From positions 1 through 64,000 of the forward strand of contig NZ_BAFZ01000008.1 of NCBI RefSeq assembly GCF_000308575.1: 64,000 nucleotides of DNA, given 5' to 3'. The first letter of the stretch is position 1. Each line of letters begins with the position of its first letter. The DNA is from Nocardia exalbida NBRC 100660 (GTDB lineage Bacteria; Actinomycetota; Actinomycetes; Mycobacteriales; Mycobacteriaceae). Shown here one piece after another: positions 46,513 through 55,464 of this stretch. Made by a program: the position numbers and the translations under genes. The notes beneath the pieces are model-generated. The model did no database searches and had not been told where the DNA came from. It saw only the letters and a list, made by a program, of their open reading frames with translations.

Positions 46513-48126
46513 ATGAGGAATTCGTGGTTGGGGCGACGGATCGGGACGCGAACCATCGCGGCCGTCGGCTTACTGGGGTTGGCGGCGTCGATGCTGGCGG
46601 GCTGCGGTTCCGGCCGAACCGGCGAGGACGACGACGGCGGCGGCCTCGTGGCGGGCACCACCGACAAGATCTTCTCGCTCGATCCGGCGGCCGCCTACGA
46701 CAACGGCTCGCTCGTCGCCGAGACCCAGATCTACCAGTACCTGCTGAACTTCGCGCCCGGCGACGCTACGCCGCAGCCCGATGCCGCGCAGAAGTGCGAG
46801 TTCACCGCGCCCACGGTGTACACCTGCACGCTGAAGGACGGCCTGAGATTCGCCAATGGCAACCCGCTGACCGCCACCAGCGTGAAGTTCTCCTTCGACC
46901 GCATGCTGCGGATCAACGATCCGAACGGGCCCGCGGCACTGCTCGGCAACCTGGAGAAGACCGACGTGGTGGACGCGCGCACCGTCGCCTTCACGCTGAA
47001 GGTGGCCAACGATCAGACCTTCCCCGCGATCCTGCCCACCCAGGCGGGACCGATCGTCGACGAGAAGGTGTACGCCCCGGACCGGGTGCTGCCGGACGAG
47101 GATGTGGTGCGGGGCAAGGGATACTCCGGCCCGTACACCATCGCCGGTTACGACAAGAACAAACTCGTCGAGTACCGGGCGTTCGCCGACTACAACGGCA
47201 TCCTCGGCACACCGAGAACCAAGACGGTGTCGACGAAGTACTACGCCACCACCGACAACATGAAACTCGACCTCCAGAACGGTTCGCTCGACGTCGGATA
47301 TCGGTCGCTGACGCCCACCGACATCGAGTCGCTGCGCAACGACAGCAAGGTCACCGTGCACGAGGGCCCGGGTGGTGAATTGCGCTACCTGGTGTTCAAC
47401 CTGAACACCATGCCGGGCGGTACGCCCGCGCAGAAACTGGCCGTGCGCAAGGCCGTCGCGTCCACCGTCGACCGGGCCGCGCTGGCCGACGGCGTCTACA
47501 AGAAGACGTACCTGCCCGCGTATTCGTCCGTGCCGCAGGGCGTGCCGGGAGCGGCGGAGCCATTCGAGGACATCTACGGCGCCCGGCCGAACAAGGGTCA
47601 GGCGGCGCGATTCCTGGCCGACGCCGGGGTGCCGATTCCGGTGGAGCTGAATCTCCAATACAACCCGGACCACTACGGCTCCAGCAGCTCCGAGGAGTAC
47701 GCGGCGATCAAGTCGCAGCTGGAGGCCACCGGGTTGTTCTCGGTCAACCTGCAATCCACCGAATGGGTGACCTACCAGCGCGAACGCGCCCGCGACGGCT
47801 ACCCGCTCTACCAGTTCGGCTGGTTCCCGGACTTCCCGGACCCGGACAACTACCTCTCTCCGTTCTTCGGCCCGAACAACTTCCTGCAATCGCACTTCGA
47901 GGACCCGGGCATCTCCGCGCAGCTGATCGCGCAGGCCACCCAGCCCGACAAGGACAAGCGGCTCGCGCAGATCCAGCAGGTGCAGCGCGACCTCGCGCAG
48001 AACTTCCTGCCGATCGTCCCGCTGCTGTCCGGCAAGCAGATCGCGGTCTCGGCCGCAGGCGTGCACGGCGTGGAGCAGACGCTCGACGCGTCGTTCAAGT
48101 TCCGCTATACGGTGCTGAGCAAGTGA
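46513..48126 (+). CDS. ABC transporter substrate-binding lipoprotein (family 5)
   Basis: A 537-aa extracellular solute-binding lipoprotein of the peptide/nickel (Dpp/Opp/Nik) group. The signal peptide is basic (RRIGTR), with a hydrophobic core and lipobox LAGC, lipid Cys at residue 31. The SBP_bac_5 domain covers about 60-530 (GLRFANGNPLTATSVKFSFDRML). The ATG at 46513 was preferred since the signal peptide begins there; an ATG at 46399 would add a 38-residue extension. The ligand is unknown: peptide, nickel chelate or siderophore are all possible. Its stop overlaps the permease start. Confidence 0.9.
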   Translation: MRNSWLGRRIGTRTIAAVGLLGLAASMLAGCGSGRTGEDDDGGGLVAGTTDKIFSLDPAAAYDNGSLVAETQIYQYLLNFAPGDATPQPDAAQKCEFTAPTVYTCTLKDGLRFANGNPLTATSVKFSFDRMLRINDPNGPAALLGNLEKTDVVDARTVAFTLKVANDQTFPAILPTQAGPIVDEKVYAPDRVLPDEDVVRGKGYSGPYTIAGYDKNKLVEYRAFADYNGILGTPRTKTVSTKYYATTDNMKLDLQNGSLDVGYRSLTPTDIESLRNDSKVTVHEGPGGELRYLVFNLNTMPGGTPAQKLAVRKAVASTVDRAALADGVYKKTYLPAYSSVPQGVPGAAEPFEDIYGARPNKGQAARFLADAGVPIPVELNLQYNPDHYGSSSSEEYAAIKSQLEATGLFSVNLQSTEWVTYQRERARDGYPLYQFGWFPDFPDPDNYLSPFFGPNNFLQSHFEDPGISAQLIAQATQPDKDKRLAQIQQVQRDLAQNFLPIVPLLSGKQIAVSAAGVHGVEQTLDASFKFRYTVLSK

Positions 48127-49262
48127 GTTCCGGCGAGACGGCCGGGCCCGAGGCGGCGATATCGGCGGACAGCGCGCCGGCAGCGGTCCGGGCTCGGCCC
48201 TGGGGCCTGCGTCGAACAGGCAGGGGCGGCGACGATTCCCGGCACCGCATGTTGTCGCGCTACCTCGGCGTCCGCCTGCTGCTGATCCCGGTCACCGCGT
48301 GGATCCTGGTCACGGTCGTGTTCTTCCTGATGCGCGTGGTCGGCGATCCGATCAGCGCGGCCATGGGCGGACGCATGACCCAGGAGCAGATAGCGGCGCG
48401 CAAGGAGGCGGCCGGGCTCAACCGGCCGATCCTGGCCCAGTACCGGGACTACCTCTCCGGGCTGCTGCGCGGGGATCTCGGCCGCTCCCAGGACAATCGG
48501 GAGATCAGCGAGGTGGTGCTAACGTACGGCGCGGCCTCGCTGGAGCTGGTGTGCTGGGCGCTGATCGTCGCGTTCGCGATCGGCGTCCCGCTGGGCAGAT
48601 ACGCCGCCACCCACCGGGATTCGGCTGCCGACACCATGCTGCGCCTGCTGGCCATCCTGTTCTACGCCGCGCCGGTGTTCTTCGTCGGCCTGCTGCTCAA
48701 GCTGGTGTTCGCGGTGCGGCTGGGCTGGCTGCCGGTAGCGGGACGGGCGAGCACCAACGTGGAACTGCGGTTGCAGCACGTCTCGCCGAAGACCAACATC
48801 ATGCTGATCGACGCGATCCTCTACGGCGACTCCGGCTACCTGCTCGACGTGCTGAGACACGCCGTGCTGCCCGCCGTCGCGCTGGGCCTGCTCACCGCGG
48901 GCATCTTCCTGCGGCTGGTGCGGATCAACCTGATCCAGACCCTGCGCGCCGACTACGTGGACGCCGCACGGGCGCGCGGTCTGTCCCGCCGCGTGGTGAC
49001 CGGGCGGCATGCCTTCCGCAACGCGATGATCCCGATCGTCACGGTGATGGGCATGCAGATCGCCATGATGCTCGGCGCGTCGGTGCTCACCGAGACCACG
49101 TTCGAGTGGAAGGGCCTCGGCTACCAGTTCGCGCAGTACCTGTCGGCGCGCGACTTCATCGCCGTGCAGGGCATCGTCGCGTTCATCGCGCTGATCGTGG
49201 CGGTGCTGAGCTTCGTGGTGGACGTCCTGGTCGCGCTGATCGATCCGAGGGTGAGGTTCTGA
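48123..49262 (+). CDS. ABC transporter permease (DppB-like)
   Basis: A 379-aa inner-membrane permease with about six helices. The EAA loop with RxRG motif is in VDAARARGLSRRVVTGRHAFRNAMIPIVT. A 40-residue disordered N-terminus is present if the GTG at 48123 (GTGA overlap with the binding protein) is used. An ATG at 48249 (MLSRYLGVRLLL) gives the usual DppB start and 337 aa. It forms the channel with the next permease. The stop overlaps the following ATG by one base (TGATG). Confidence 0.9.
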   Translation: MSSGETAGPEAAISADSAPAAVRARPWGLRRTGRGGDDSRHRMLSRYLGVRLLLIPVTAWILVTVVFFLMRVVGDPISAAMGGRMTQEQIAARKEAAGLNRPILAQYRDYLSGLLRGDLGRSQDNREISEVVLTYGAASLELVCWALIVAFAIGVPLGRYAATHRDSAADTMLRLLAILFYAAPVFFVGLLLKLVFAVRLGWLPVAGRASTNVELRLQHVSPKTNIMLIDAILYGDSGYLLDVLRHAVLPAVALGLLTAGIFLRLVRINLIQTLRADYVDAARARGLSRRVVTGRHAFRNAMIPIVTVMGMQIAMMLGASVLTETTFEWKGLGYQFAQYLSARDFIAVQGIVAFIALIVAVLSFVVDVLVALIDPRVRF

Positions 49263-50272
49263 TGACCGCTCCGGAACTACTGAACGAACCTCCGGTCATG
49301 CCGTCCGCGCCGCGAAGGGGCGTACCCGGCCTGCGGTTGTTCGCGATGACCGCGGGGTTGCAGCGCGCGACGCTGATCCTCGGGCTCGCGTTGGTCGGCG
49401 TTTTCGTCGTGGCCGCCGTTCTCGCTCCGCTGATCGCGCCGTACGGGTTCGCCCAGAGCGCCGCCGACGGTGTCGAGTTCACCCGCCAGCAGGCGCCATC
49501 GGCCGAACACTGGTTCGGCACCTCGGTGCGCGGCGAGGACGTGTTCTCCCGGGTGATCTACGGTGCGCGCACCGCACTGTGGGTGATCACGATCTCGCTG
49601 GTGCTCTCGCTGCTGATCGGGGTGCCGCTGGGGCTGCTGTCCGGCTATGCCGGGCGGTGGCCGGACCGGCTGCTGGTGCTGTTCATGGACGCGATGTACG
49701 CGTTTCCGACGCTGCTGCTGGCGATCGTGGTGTCCATCGTGGTCGCGGGCGGCCGCTCGACCAGCCTGGGCGGTGTGCTGTCCGCGGCGGTGGCCATCAC
49801 GGCGGTCTTCGTGCCGCAGTACTTCCGCGTGGTGCGCAACGCGACCGTGGCCGTGAAACAGGAGCCGTACGTCGACGCGGCCCGGGTGACCGGTGCGTCG
49901 ACCACGCGAATCCTGTTCCGGCACATCCTCGCCAACGTCACCCAATCGCTGCCGGTGATCGTCACGCTCAACGGATCGGAGGCCATCCTCACCCTGGCCG
50001 GGCTCGGCTTCCTCGGTTTCGGCATCGAACCGACCCAGGCGGCGGAGTGGGGCTTCGACCTGAACAAAGCGCTGTCGGACGTCTCCAACGGCATCTGGTG
50101 GACCGGCGTCTTCCCCGGCGTCGCCATCGTGCTCGTGGTGCTCGGCATGACCTCGGTGGGCGAGAGCCTCAACGAAGTGCTCAACCCCATCCTGCGCACT
50201 CGTCGCGCGGCGGCGGTGGCGAGCGCGCCCGGCGTCACGCCGGGCGGAGGGAAGGACGTGACCGATGCCTGA
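49262..50272 (+). CDS. ABC transporter permease (DppC-like)
   Basis: A 336-aa permease with the DppC layout: an N-terminal helix (LILGLALVGVFVVAAVLAPLIAPYG), an extracytoplasmic segment with HWFGTSVRGEDVFSRVIYG, then five helices. The EAA motif is in PYVDAARVTGASTTRILFRHILAN. It partners with the DppB-like protein. The ATG shares a base with the preceding stop, and its own end overlaps the ATPase start by 8 bp. Confidence 0.92.
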   Translation: MTAPELLNEPPVMPSAPRRGVPGLRLFAMTAGLQRATLILGLALVGVFVVAAVLAPLIAPYGFAQSAADGVEFTRQQAPSAEHWFGTSVRGEDVFSRVIYGARTALWVITISLVLSLLIGVPLGLLSGYAGRWPDRLLVLFMDAMYAFPTLLLAIVVSIVVAGGRSTSLGGVLSAAVAITAVFVPQYFRVVRNATVAVKQEPYVDAARVTGASTTRILFRHILANVTQSLPVIVTLNGSEAILTLAGLGFLGFGIEPTQAAEWGFDLNKALSDVSNGIWWTGVFPGVAIVLVVLGMTSVGESLNEVLNPILRTRRAAAVASAPGVTPGGGKDVTDA

Positions 50273-51953
50273 GTCTTCCGCGGCCGAACCGGGCCGCCCC
50301 GCCCTGTCCGTCGAATCGCTGTCGGTCACCTTCGCCACCGACGCGGGGCCCGTGCACGCGGTCACCGACGTCTCCTACCAGGTCTATCCGGGCGAAGTGC
50401 TGGCCGTCGTCGGGGAATCCGGTTCGGGCAAGTCGGTGAGCTCGCGCACCGCGATGGGGTTGCTGCCCGCGACCGCCACCGTGTCCGGCCTGGTCACCCT
50501 GGGCGCCGAGCAGGTCACCGCGATGAGCGAGAAGCAGCTCACCGCATTGCGCGGCGGTGCGATCTCGATGGTGTTCCAGGAACCCGGACTGGCGCTGGAC
50601 CCGTTGTTCACCGTCGGTTTCCAGATCGGCGAGGCGCTACGGGCACACACCGAGATGACCAAGAAGGCGGCGAAGGCACGCGCGGTGGAGCTGCTGCGCC
50701 TGGTGGGGCTGCCCGACCCGGAGCACCGGGTGGACTACTACCCGCACCAGCTCTCCGGCGGACAGAAACAACGGGTGATGATCGCCATCGCCATCGCCTG
50801 CGAGCCGAAGGTGATCATCGCCGACGAGCCGACCACGGCGCTGGACGTCACGGTGCAGGCCGAGATCCTCGCCCTGCTGCGGGACCTGCGCGACCGGATC
50901 GGCAGCGCGATCGTGCTGATCACCCACAACATGGGCGTGGTCGCCGACATCGCCGACCGCGTTGTGGTGATGCGCGACGGCGCGGTGGTCGAGCAGGCAC
51001 CGGTGGACGAGCTGTTCGCCCGGCCCACGGCCGAGTACACCCGCGCCCTGCTGGCCGCGGTGCCACACCTGGGCGCCGAACAGATCGAACACGGGCCGTC
51101 CGACCGCACCGGAACCGCGACCGATCCGGTGCTCGAGATCCGCGACCTGGTGGTCGAATTCCCCGGCTCGTTCGGCAGGCCGCGGTTCCGCGCCGTGGAC
51201 GGGGTGAGCCTGCGCATCGCGCCCGGCGAGACGCTTGGCCTGGTCGGTGAATCCGGATCGGGCAAGTCGACCATCGGCCGCTGCGTGGCGGCGCTGCAAC
51301 GGCCGACCTCCGGGACGGTGCGGGTGCGCGGGCAGGACATCGCGGGGCTGTCGCAGCGCAAGCTGCGGCCGATCCGGCGGCGCTTCGGATTCGTCTTCCA
51401 GGACCCGGCGAGTTCGCTGAACCCCCGGCTCACCGTGGGGGAGTGTGTCGCGGAGCCGTTGCTGGTGCACAAGGCCGGAAGCTCCGCGCAGATCCGGGCC
51501 AGGGTGCGCGGACTGCTCGACGACGTGCGTTTGCCGGCGGGTGTCGAAGGTCGGTACCCGCACGAGTTGTCCGGCGGGCAGCGTCAGCGCGCGAGCCTGG
51601 CCCGCGCCTTGGTGCTCGACCCGGACCTGCTGGTGGCCGACGAGCCGACCAGCGCGCTGGACGTCTCGGTGCAGGCGGCGGTGCTGGAGCTGTTCGGCCG
51701 CCTACAGCGCGAATGCGGCTGGGCGTGCCTGTTCATCAGCCATGACCTGGCGGTGGTCGACCAGCTCGCCGACCGGATCGTGGTGTTGCGCGACGGTGCC
51801 GTGGTCGAGGAGGGAGATCGCGATCGCATCCTGCGCGCGCCGCGGGAGGAGTACACCCGGCGCCTCGTCGCCGCGGTGCCGGTGCCCGACCCGGTGCGGC
51901 AACGCCGCCGCCGGGAGCAGGCCGGGCGGCTCGACGGGAACGAGACGGCCTGA
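50265..51953 (+). CDS. Fused double ATP-binding protein of the ABC transporter
   Basis: A 562-aa protein with two ABC ATPase domains in tandem, equal to DppD plus DppF. Walker A GESGSGKS occurs at about 55 and about 330. LSGGQ signatures are in PHQLSGGQKQR and PHELSGGQRQR. Walker B sites are IIADEP and LVADEP. Each half ends with the oligopeptide-type C-terminal segment (YTRALLAAVP; YTRRLVAAVP). It powers the transporter encoded by the three genes upstream. It is the last gene of the operon. Confidence 0.94.
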   Translation: MPESSAAEPGRPALSVESLSVTFATDAGPVHAVTDVSYQVYPGEVLAVVGESGSGKSVSSRTAMGLLPATATVSGLVTLGAEQVTAMSEKQLTALRGGAISMVFQEPGLALDPLFTVGFQIGEALRAHTEMTKKAAKARAVELLRLVGLPDPEHRVDYYPHQLSGGQKQRVMIAIAIACEPKVIIADEPTTALDVTVQAEILALLRDLRDRIGSAIVLITHNMGVVADIADRVVVMRDGAVVEQAPVDELFARPTAEYTRALLAAVPHLGAEQIEHGPSDRTGTATDPVLEIRDLVVEFPGSFGRPRFRAVDGVSLRIAPGETLGLVGESGSGKSTIGRCVAALQRPTSGTVRVRGQDIAGLSQRKLRPIRRRFGFVFQDPASSLNPRLTVGECVAEPLLVHKAGSSAQIRARVRGLLDDVRLPAGVEGRYPHELSGGQRQRASLARALVLDPDLLVADEPTSALDVSVQAAVLELFGRLQRECGWACLFISHDLAVVDQLADRIVVLRDGAVVEEGDRDRILRAPREEYTRRLVAAVPVPDPVRQRRRREQAGRLDGNETA

Positions 51954-51967
51954 TCGTCCGCTTTACG

Positions 51968-52003
51968 GTTGGTTCTGCCCTATTGTCAAGAGGGCGAGCC
52001 AAC
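51968..52003 (+). terminator. Hairpin after the ABC transporter operon
   Basis: GTTGGTTCTGCCCT (51968-51981) pairs with AGGGCGAGCCAAC (51991-52003), with one G-U pair and one bulged base, around a 9-nt loop. It lies 15 bp after the ATPase stop and 80 bp before purM. It probably ends the transporter transcript. It could also attenuate read-through into purM. Confidence 0.6.
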
Positions 52004-52083
52004 ACCGGTGCGGGGTCGTTATCCGGCTCCGGTAGCGTGAGCAGGCATCTATCCGCCGATTCGGTTTGGAGCTTTCCCCGAAG

Positions 52084-53160
52084 ATGACTGAACAGACCCC
52101 CAGTGGTGGTGCCTCATACGCCGCGGCAGGCGTGGACATCGAGGCAGGTGACCGCGCAGTCGAGTTGTTCGGGCCATTGGCGAAGAAGGCGACCCGGCCC
52201 GAGGTCCAAGGCGGCCTCGGTGGTTTCGCCGGGCTGTTCGCGTTGAAGGGCGGCTACCGGGAACCGCTGCTGGCGGCCTCCACCGACGGCGTCGGCACCA
52301 AGATCGCGGTCGCCCAGGCGATGGACAAGCACGACACCGTCGGCCTCGACCTGGTCGCCATGGTGGTGGACGATCTCGTGGTCTGCGGCGCGGAGCCGCT
52401 GTTCCTGCAGGACTACATCGCCATCGGCAAGGTCGTGCCGGAGAAGGTCGCCGAACTGGTCTCCGGTATCGCGGAGGGTTGTGTGCGCGCCGGTTGCGCG
52501 CTGCTGGGAGGCGAGACCGCCGAGCATCCCGGGCTGATGGACCCGGACGACTACGACCTGTCCGCCACCGGCATCGGCGTGGTCGAGGCCGACGCGGTGC
52601 TCGGTCCCGACCGGGTCCGTCCCGGTGACGTGGTGATCGCCATGGGCTCCTCCGGGCTGCACTCCAACGGCTACAGCCTGGCCCGGAAGGTGCTGCTCGA
52701 CATCGACCGCATGTCGCTCACCGGCCATGTCGAGGAATTCGGCCGCACCTTGGGCGAGGAGCTACTCGAGCCGACCCGGATCTACGCCAAGGACTGCCTG
52801 GCGCTGATCGCCGAGACCGATGTGCGCACCTTCGCCCACGTCACCGGCGGCGGCCTGACGGCGAACCTGGCCCGGGTGCTGCCCGCGGGCATGGTGGCAG
52901 AGCTGGATCGCGGCACTTGGAACCCGGCGCCGGTGTTCAAGATGATCGCCCAGCGCGGCCGGGTGGAGCGGGCCGAGATGGAGAAGACGTTCAACATGGG
53001 CGTCGGCATGGTCGCCGTCGTCGCCCCGGAGGACGTGGACCGGGCGCTGGCGGTGCTGACCGCGCGGCACATCGAGTGCTGGACGCTGGGCACGGTCAAG
53101 AAGGCCAAGGACGCCGACGCCGTGCGCGCCGTCCTGGTGGGGGAGCATCCGCGGTTCTGA
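52084..53160 (+). CDS. purM: Phosphoribosylformylglycinamidine cyclo-ligase
   Basis: A 358-aa AIR synthetase that closes the imidazole ring of FGAM. Motifs: SYAAAGVDIEAGDRAV, STDGVGTKIAVAQ, GGETAEHPGLM, and FNMGVGMVAVV near the C-terminus. The ATG at 52084 (MTEQTPSGG) follows GGAG at a distance of about 11 bp. A TTG at 52066 is an alternative. In M. tuberculosis it directly follows purF; here a transporter operon lies between. A strong hairpin terminator follows. Confidence 0.97.
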   Translation: MTEQTPSGGASYAAAGVDIEAGDRAVELFGPLAKKATRPEVQGGLGGFAGLFALKGGYREPLLAASTDGVGTKIAVAQAMDKHDTVGLDLVAMVVDDLVVCGAEPLFLQDYIAIGKVVPEKVAELVSGIAEGCVRAGCALLGGETAEHPGLMDPDDYDLSATGIGVVEADAVLGPDRVRPGDVVIAMGSSGLHSNGYSLARKVLLDIDRMSLTGHVEEFGRTLGEELLEPTRIYAKDCLALIAETDVRTFAHVTGGGLTANLARVLPAGMVAELDRGTWNPAPVFKMIAQRGRVERAEMEKTFNMGVGMVAVVAPEDVDRALAVLTARHIECWTLGTVKKAKDADAVRAVLVGEHPRF

Positions 53161-53178
53161 CCGCGGCGAAGACACGTC

Positions 53179-53211
53179 AGAGTCCCGCATCCTCGTGCGA
53201 TGCGGGACTCT
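53179..53211 (+). terminator. Intrinsic terminator after purM
   Basis: AGAGTCCCGCATC and GATGCGGGACTCT form a perfect 13-bp stem with a 7-nt loop, followed by a T/G-rich GTTGTGTTG. It lies 18 bp after the purM stop. Confidence 0.85.
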
Positions 53212-53263
53212 GTTGTGTTGCAAGCCTTTTCGGCGCCTGTGACGTCAACCCGCGACAACGCTC

Positions 53264-53293
53264 GAAGGGGGAGGCCCGTCGGCCTCCCCCTTC
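53264..53293 (-). terminator. Intrinsic terminator after the DUF3073 gene
   Basis: GAAGGGGGAGGCC and GGCCTCCCCCTTC form a perfect 13-bp stem with a 4-nt loop, 15 bp after the minus-strand stop at 53309. With the purM hairpin it separates two convergent genes. Confidence 0.82.
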
Positions 53294-53308
53294 AGACGTA
53301 AATCCGAG

Positions 53309-53518
53309 TCAGCGGCGCCAGTCGTCGTAGTCGTCCTCGTCCCAGCGGGACAAAGAGTCGTCCGCGTCGTGCTCATCGGACAGCACACCACCACTCCGCT
53401 GGGAGGTGGGGCTTCCCGAAAGCTCGCGCTGAAGGCTCGCGAAGTCGGTCGGCGTCGAGCTGTACTTCAGCTCGCGCGCAACCTTGGTCTGCTTTGCCTT
53501 AGCCCGGCCACGGCCCAT
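53309..53518 (-). CDS. DUF3073 family small protein
   Basis: A 69-aa protein (MGRGRAKAKQTKVARELKYS start, DDSLSRWDEDDYDDWRR end). A basic head and very acidic tail are characteristic of DUF3073, an actinobacterial family of unknown role; from memory Rv0810c next to purM is the M. tuberculosis member. A GAGGGGG site precedes the ATG. It is convergent with purM across two terminators. Confidence 0.88.
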   Translation of the reverse strand: MGRGRAKAKQTKVARELKYSSTPTDFASLQRELSGSPTSQRSGGVLSDEHDADDSLSRWDEDDYDDWRR

Positions 53519-53693
53519 GGCTGACCCCCTCGCGTCACAGCGGGGCGGCCTGGGGTTTGGTGGCGGCCCCGTTCGAATTAATACTCTTCCTGACAGACAC
53601 TTTAGCGTGTGTCCGGCGGTCTCGCTTCCAGGAGTGGGTGAAGAACTCCGGAACCGGTGCCGTTTGCCCGCTTGTCGCCCCGCCGTAGAATAC

Positions 53694-54647
53694 CTAGACC
53701 ACGCCGGGTATCGCGCGAATCACACCGACTCGGGCGCCCCCGCCGAACACCGCGGGAGCCGCGAGTTCCGCGTGCGCATCGGTCCACTCGATCCCCATCC
53801 GATGCAGAATCGCCAGCGTCAGCGGCATTCGCGCCCGATCGTGGCCGTCTTCGATCTTGTACGCGAAAGCCGATCCGTCCGGCAACGCGCCTGCGTGCAC
53901 ACCGTCCGCGCCGATCTTGCACACCAGTCCCGGGGTGGCCTGCATGGCCAGCAGATCGGCCCCGTTCGTGCCGGAAATCACTCGCGGATGCGCGCGCACC
54001 GCGTCGGCGACCCGGCGTTCCGGGGTGCCGGGATCGGCCGTCGCCATGGTCGCGAACACTCGCGCGAGGTTGACCAGCGAGACCGGGATGATCGGCAGTC
54101 CGCAGCCGTCGATGCCCAGATCGGCTTCCGGCTCGCCGGTCAGGTCGGCCACCGTCGCGATCACCGCGCGCTGGAGCGGGTGCGTCCGGTCCTGGTAGCC
54201 CTCGGTGGGCCAGCCGTTGATCGCGCAGGTCGCGAGCATCGCCGCGTGCTTGCCGGAGCAGTTCATGTAGATCGGATGGGGCTGTTGCCCACCGGCGAGC
54301 GCCGCGGCGCGGGCGCGTTCGTCGTACGGCAGATCGGGCGGGCACGCCAGGGACGAGTCGGGCAGCCCGAAGCGGTCCAGCAGCCTGCGCACCAGCGCGA
54401 CATGGTCCGGTTCGCCGAAGTGCGAGGCGGTGGCGATGGCCAGTTCGGCGTCGTCGAGCGGCTGGAACCCGTTGCGCAGCAGAGTGATCGCCTGCATCGG
54501 CTTGTTCGTCGAACGCGGGAAGATCGGCAGATGCACTTCGCCGAGCTCGAGGGTGGGCTCGCCCGCGGCGTCGAGCACCACCACCGAGCCGCGGTGCACG
54601 CATTCGCGGAAGCCCGAGCGGACGACCTCGACCAGTTCCACACTCAC
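53694..54647 (-). CDS. Asparaginase (type II, PF06089-like)
   Basis: A 317-aa protein of the bacterial L-asparaginase II family of unusual fold: VELVEVVRSGFRECVHRGSVVV start, STNKPMQAITLL, MNCSGKHAAMLA and TNGADLLAM. It should hydrolyse asparagine to aspartate and ammonia in the cytosol; activity is by family only. The GTG at 54647 overlaps the stop of the MOSC gene (GTGA), so they are translated together. An in-frame GTG lies two codons later. Confidence 0.87.
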   Translation of the reverse strand: MSVELVEVVRSGFRECVHRGSVVVLDAAGEPTLELGEVHLPIFPRSTNKPMQAITLLRNGFQPLDDAELAIATASHFGEPDHVALVRRLLDRFGLPDSSLACPPDLPYDERARAAALAGGQQPHPIYMNCSGKHAAMLATCAINGWPTEGYQDRTHPLQRAVIATVADLTGEPEADLGIDGCGLPIIPVSLVNLARVFATMATADPGTPERRVADAVRAHPRVISGTNGADLLAMQATPGLVCKIGADGVHAGALPDGSAFAYKIEDGHDRARMPLTLAILHRMGIEWTDAHAELAAPAVFGGGARVGVIRAIPGVV

Positions 54648-55363
54648 AGTTGCGCTCCCGTCCCGATGTCGTCGGTGCGGCCGGCCGCCGCGTGCCGGTG
54701 CGCCGCGGCCCGCGCGGCGTTGGTATGCCTGCGCGCGTGCCGTTCGACCTGCATGCGCACGTCGTCGGAGATGGTCGGCTCGTCGGCGAGCAGGATCGTC
54801 AGCAGGTCGAGATCGGCGCCGGTGAACAGGTCGCGGACGGTGATGCGGTGCTCGGGGACGTGCACCACCGAGATCCGGTCCCCCGCCGCGATCGTTCCCT
54901 CTTCGACCACCCGCAGGTAGGCGCCGGTGTCGCTGCGCAGGGCGAACCGCTTTACCCACTGCTGCTCGCCGCTCCAGTGCTGGAACGTCGCACACGGCAC
55001 GCGCGGAGCGCTGACCTCCAGCAGAGTGTCGCCGACCGACCAGCGCGCGCCGATCACCGAGTCACTGACCGGAAGTCCACCCACCCGGAGGTTTTCGCCG
55101 AACCACCCGGCGGGCAGGGTGCGGCCGAGTTCCGTGCCCCAGCGACGGGCGTCCTCGTCGGCGTAGGCGTAGACGGCCTGATGCACGCCACCGTGATGCT
55201 TGGTGTCGCAGACGTGGTCGCCGTCCAAGCCGAGCGCGCGCACCGCGACCCGGCCCGCCACCGGTCGCTTGTCGATAGCGGTGCGACCCACCCGGGTCGG
55301 CACCTCGAGGTCGGCGTGCACGACACAGGCGGCGAGCACCTCGCCGGTATCACCGACGCGCAT
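54644..55363 (-). CDS. MOSC domain protein
   Basis: A 239-aa protein with the MOSC beta-barrel (molybdenum cofactor sulfurase C-terminal type). HVCDTKHHGGVHQAVYAYADED and GWFGENLRVGG are typical. The conserved Cys of the fold is in APRVPCATFQHW. A further helical stretch of about 60 residues ends the protein. Such proteins handle sulphur or molybdenum cofactor, like YiiM. The ATG at 55363 begins MRVGDTGEV. It is coupled to the asparaginase gene and follows ygfZ by about 100 bp. Confidence 0.88.
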   Translation of the reverse strand: MRVGDTGEVLAACVVHADLEVPTRVGRTAIDKRPVAGRVAVRALGLDGDHVCDTKHHGGVHQAVYAYADEDARRWGTELGRTLPAGWFGENLRVGGLPVSDSVIGARWSVGDTLLEVSAPRVPCATFQHWSGEQQWVKRFALRSDTGAYLRVVEEGTIAAGDRISVVHVPEHRITVRDLFTGADLDLLTILLADEPTISDDVRMQVERHARRHTNAARAAAHRHAAAGRTDDIGTGAQL

Positions 55364-55464
55364 GGGCAGCGCTCCTCTCGTCGCGGATGGGGAGGCTCGG
55401 CGCTGAGCAGTGGTGCGGGTGCTGGCTGGAAAAGTCCCACGCCGAACGGTGTTTCGCCAACGGA

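Noticed and set aside
53602..54603. A 333-codon minus-strand frame over the asparaginase gene
   Set aside because: It is an alternate frame of the real gene with Arg/Ala-rich content and no domain.
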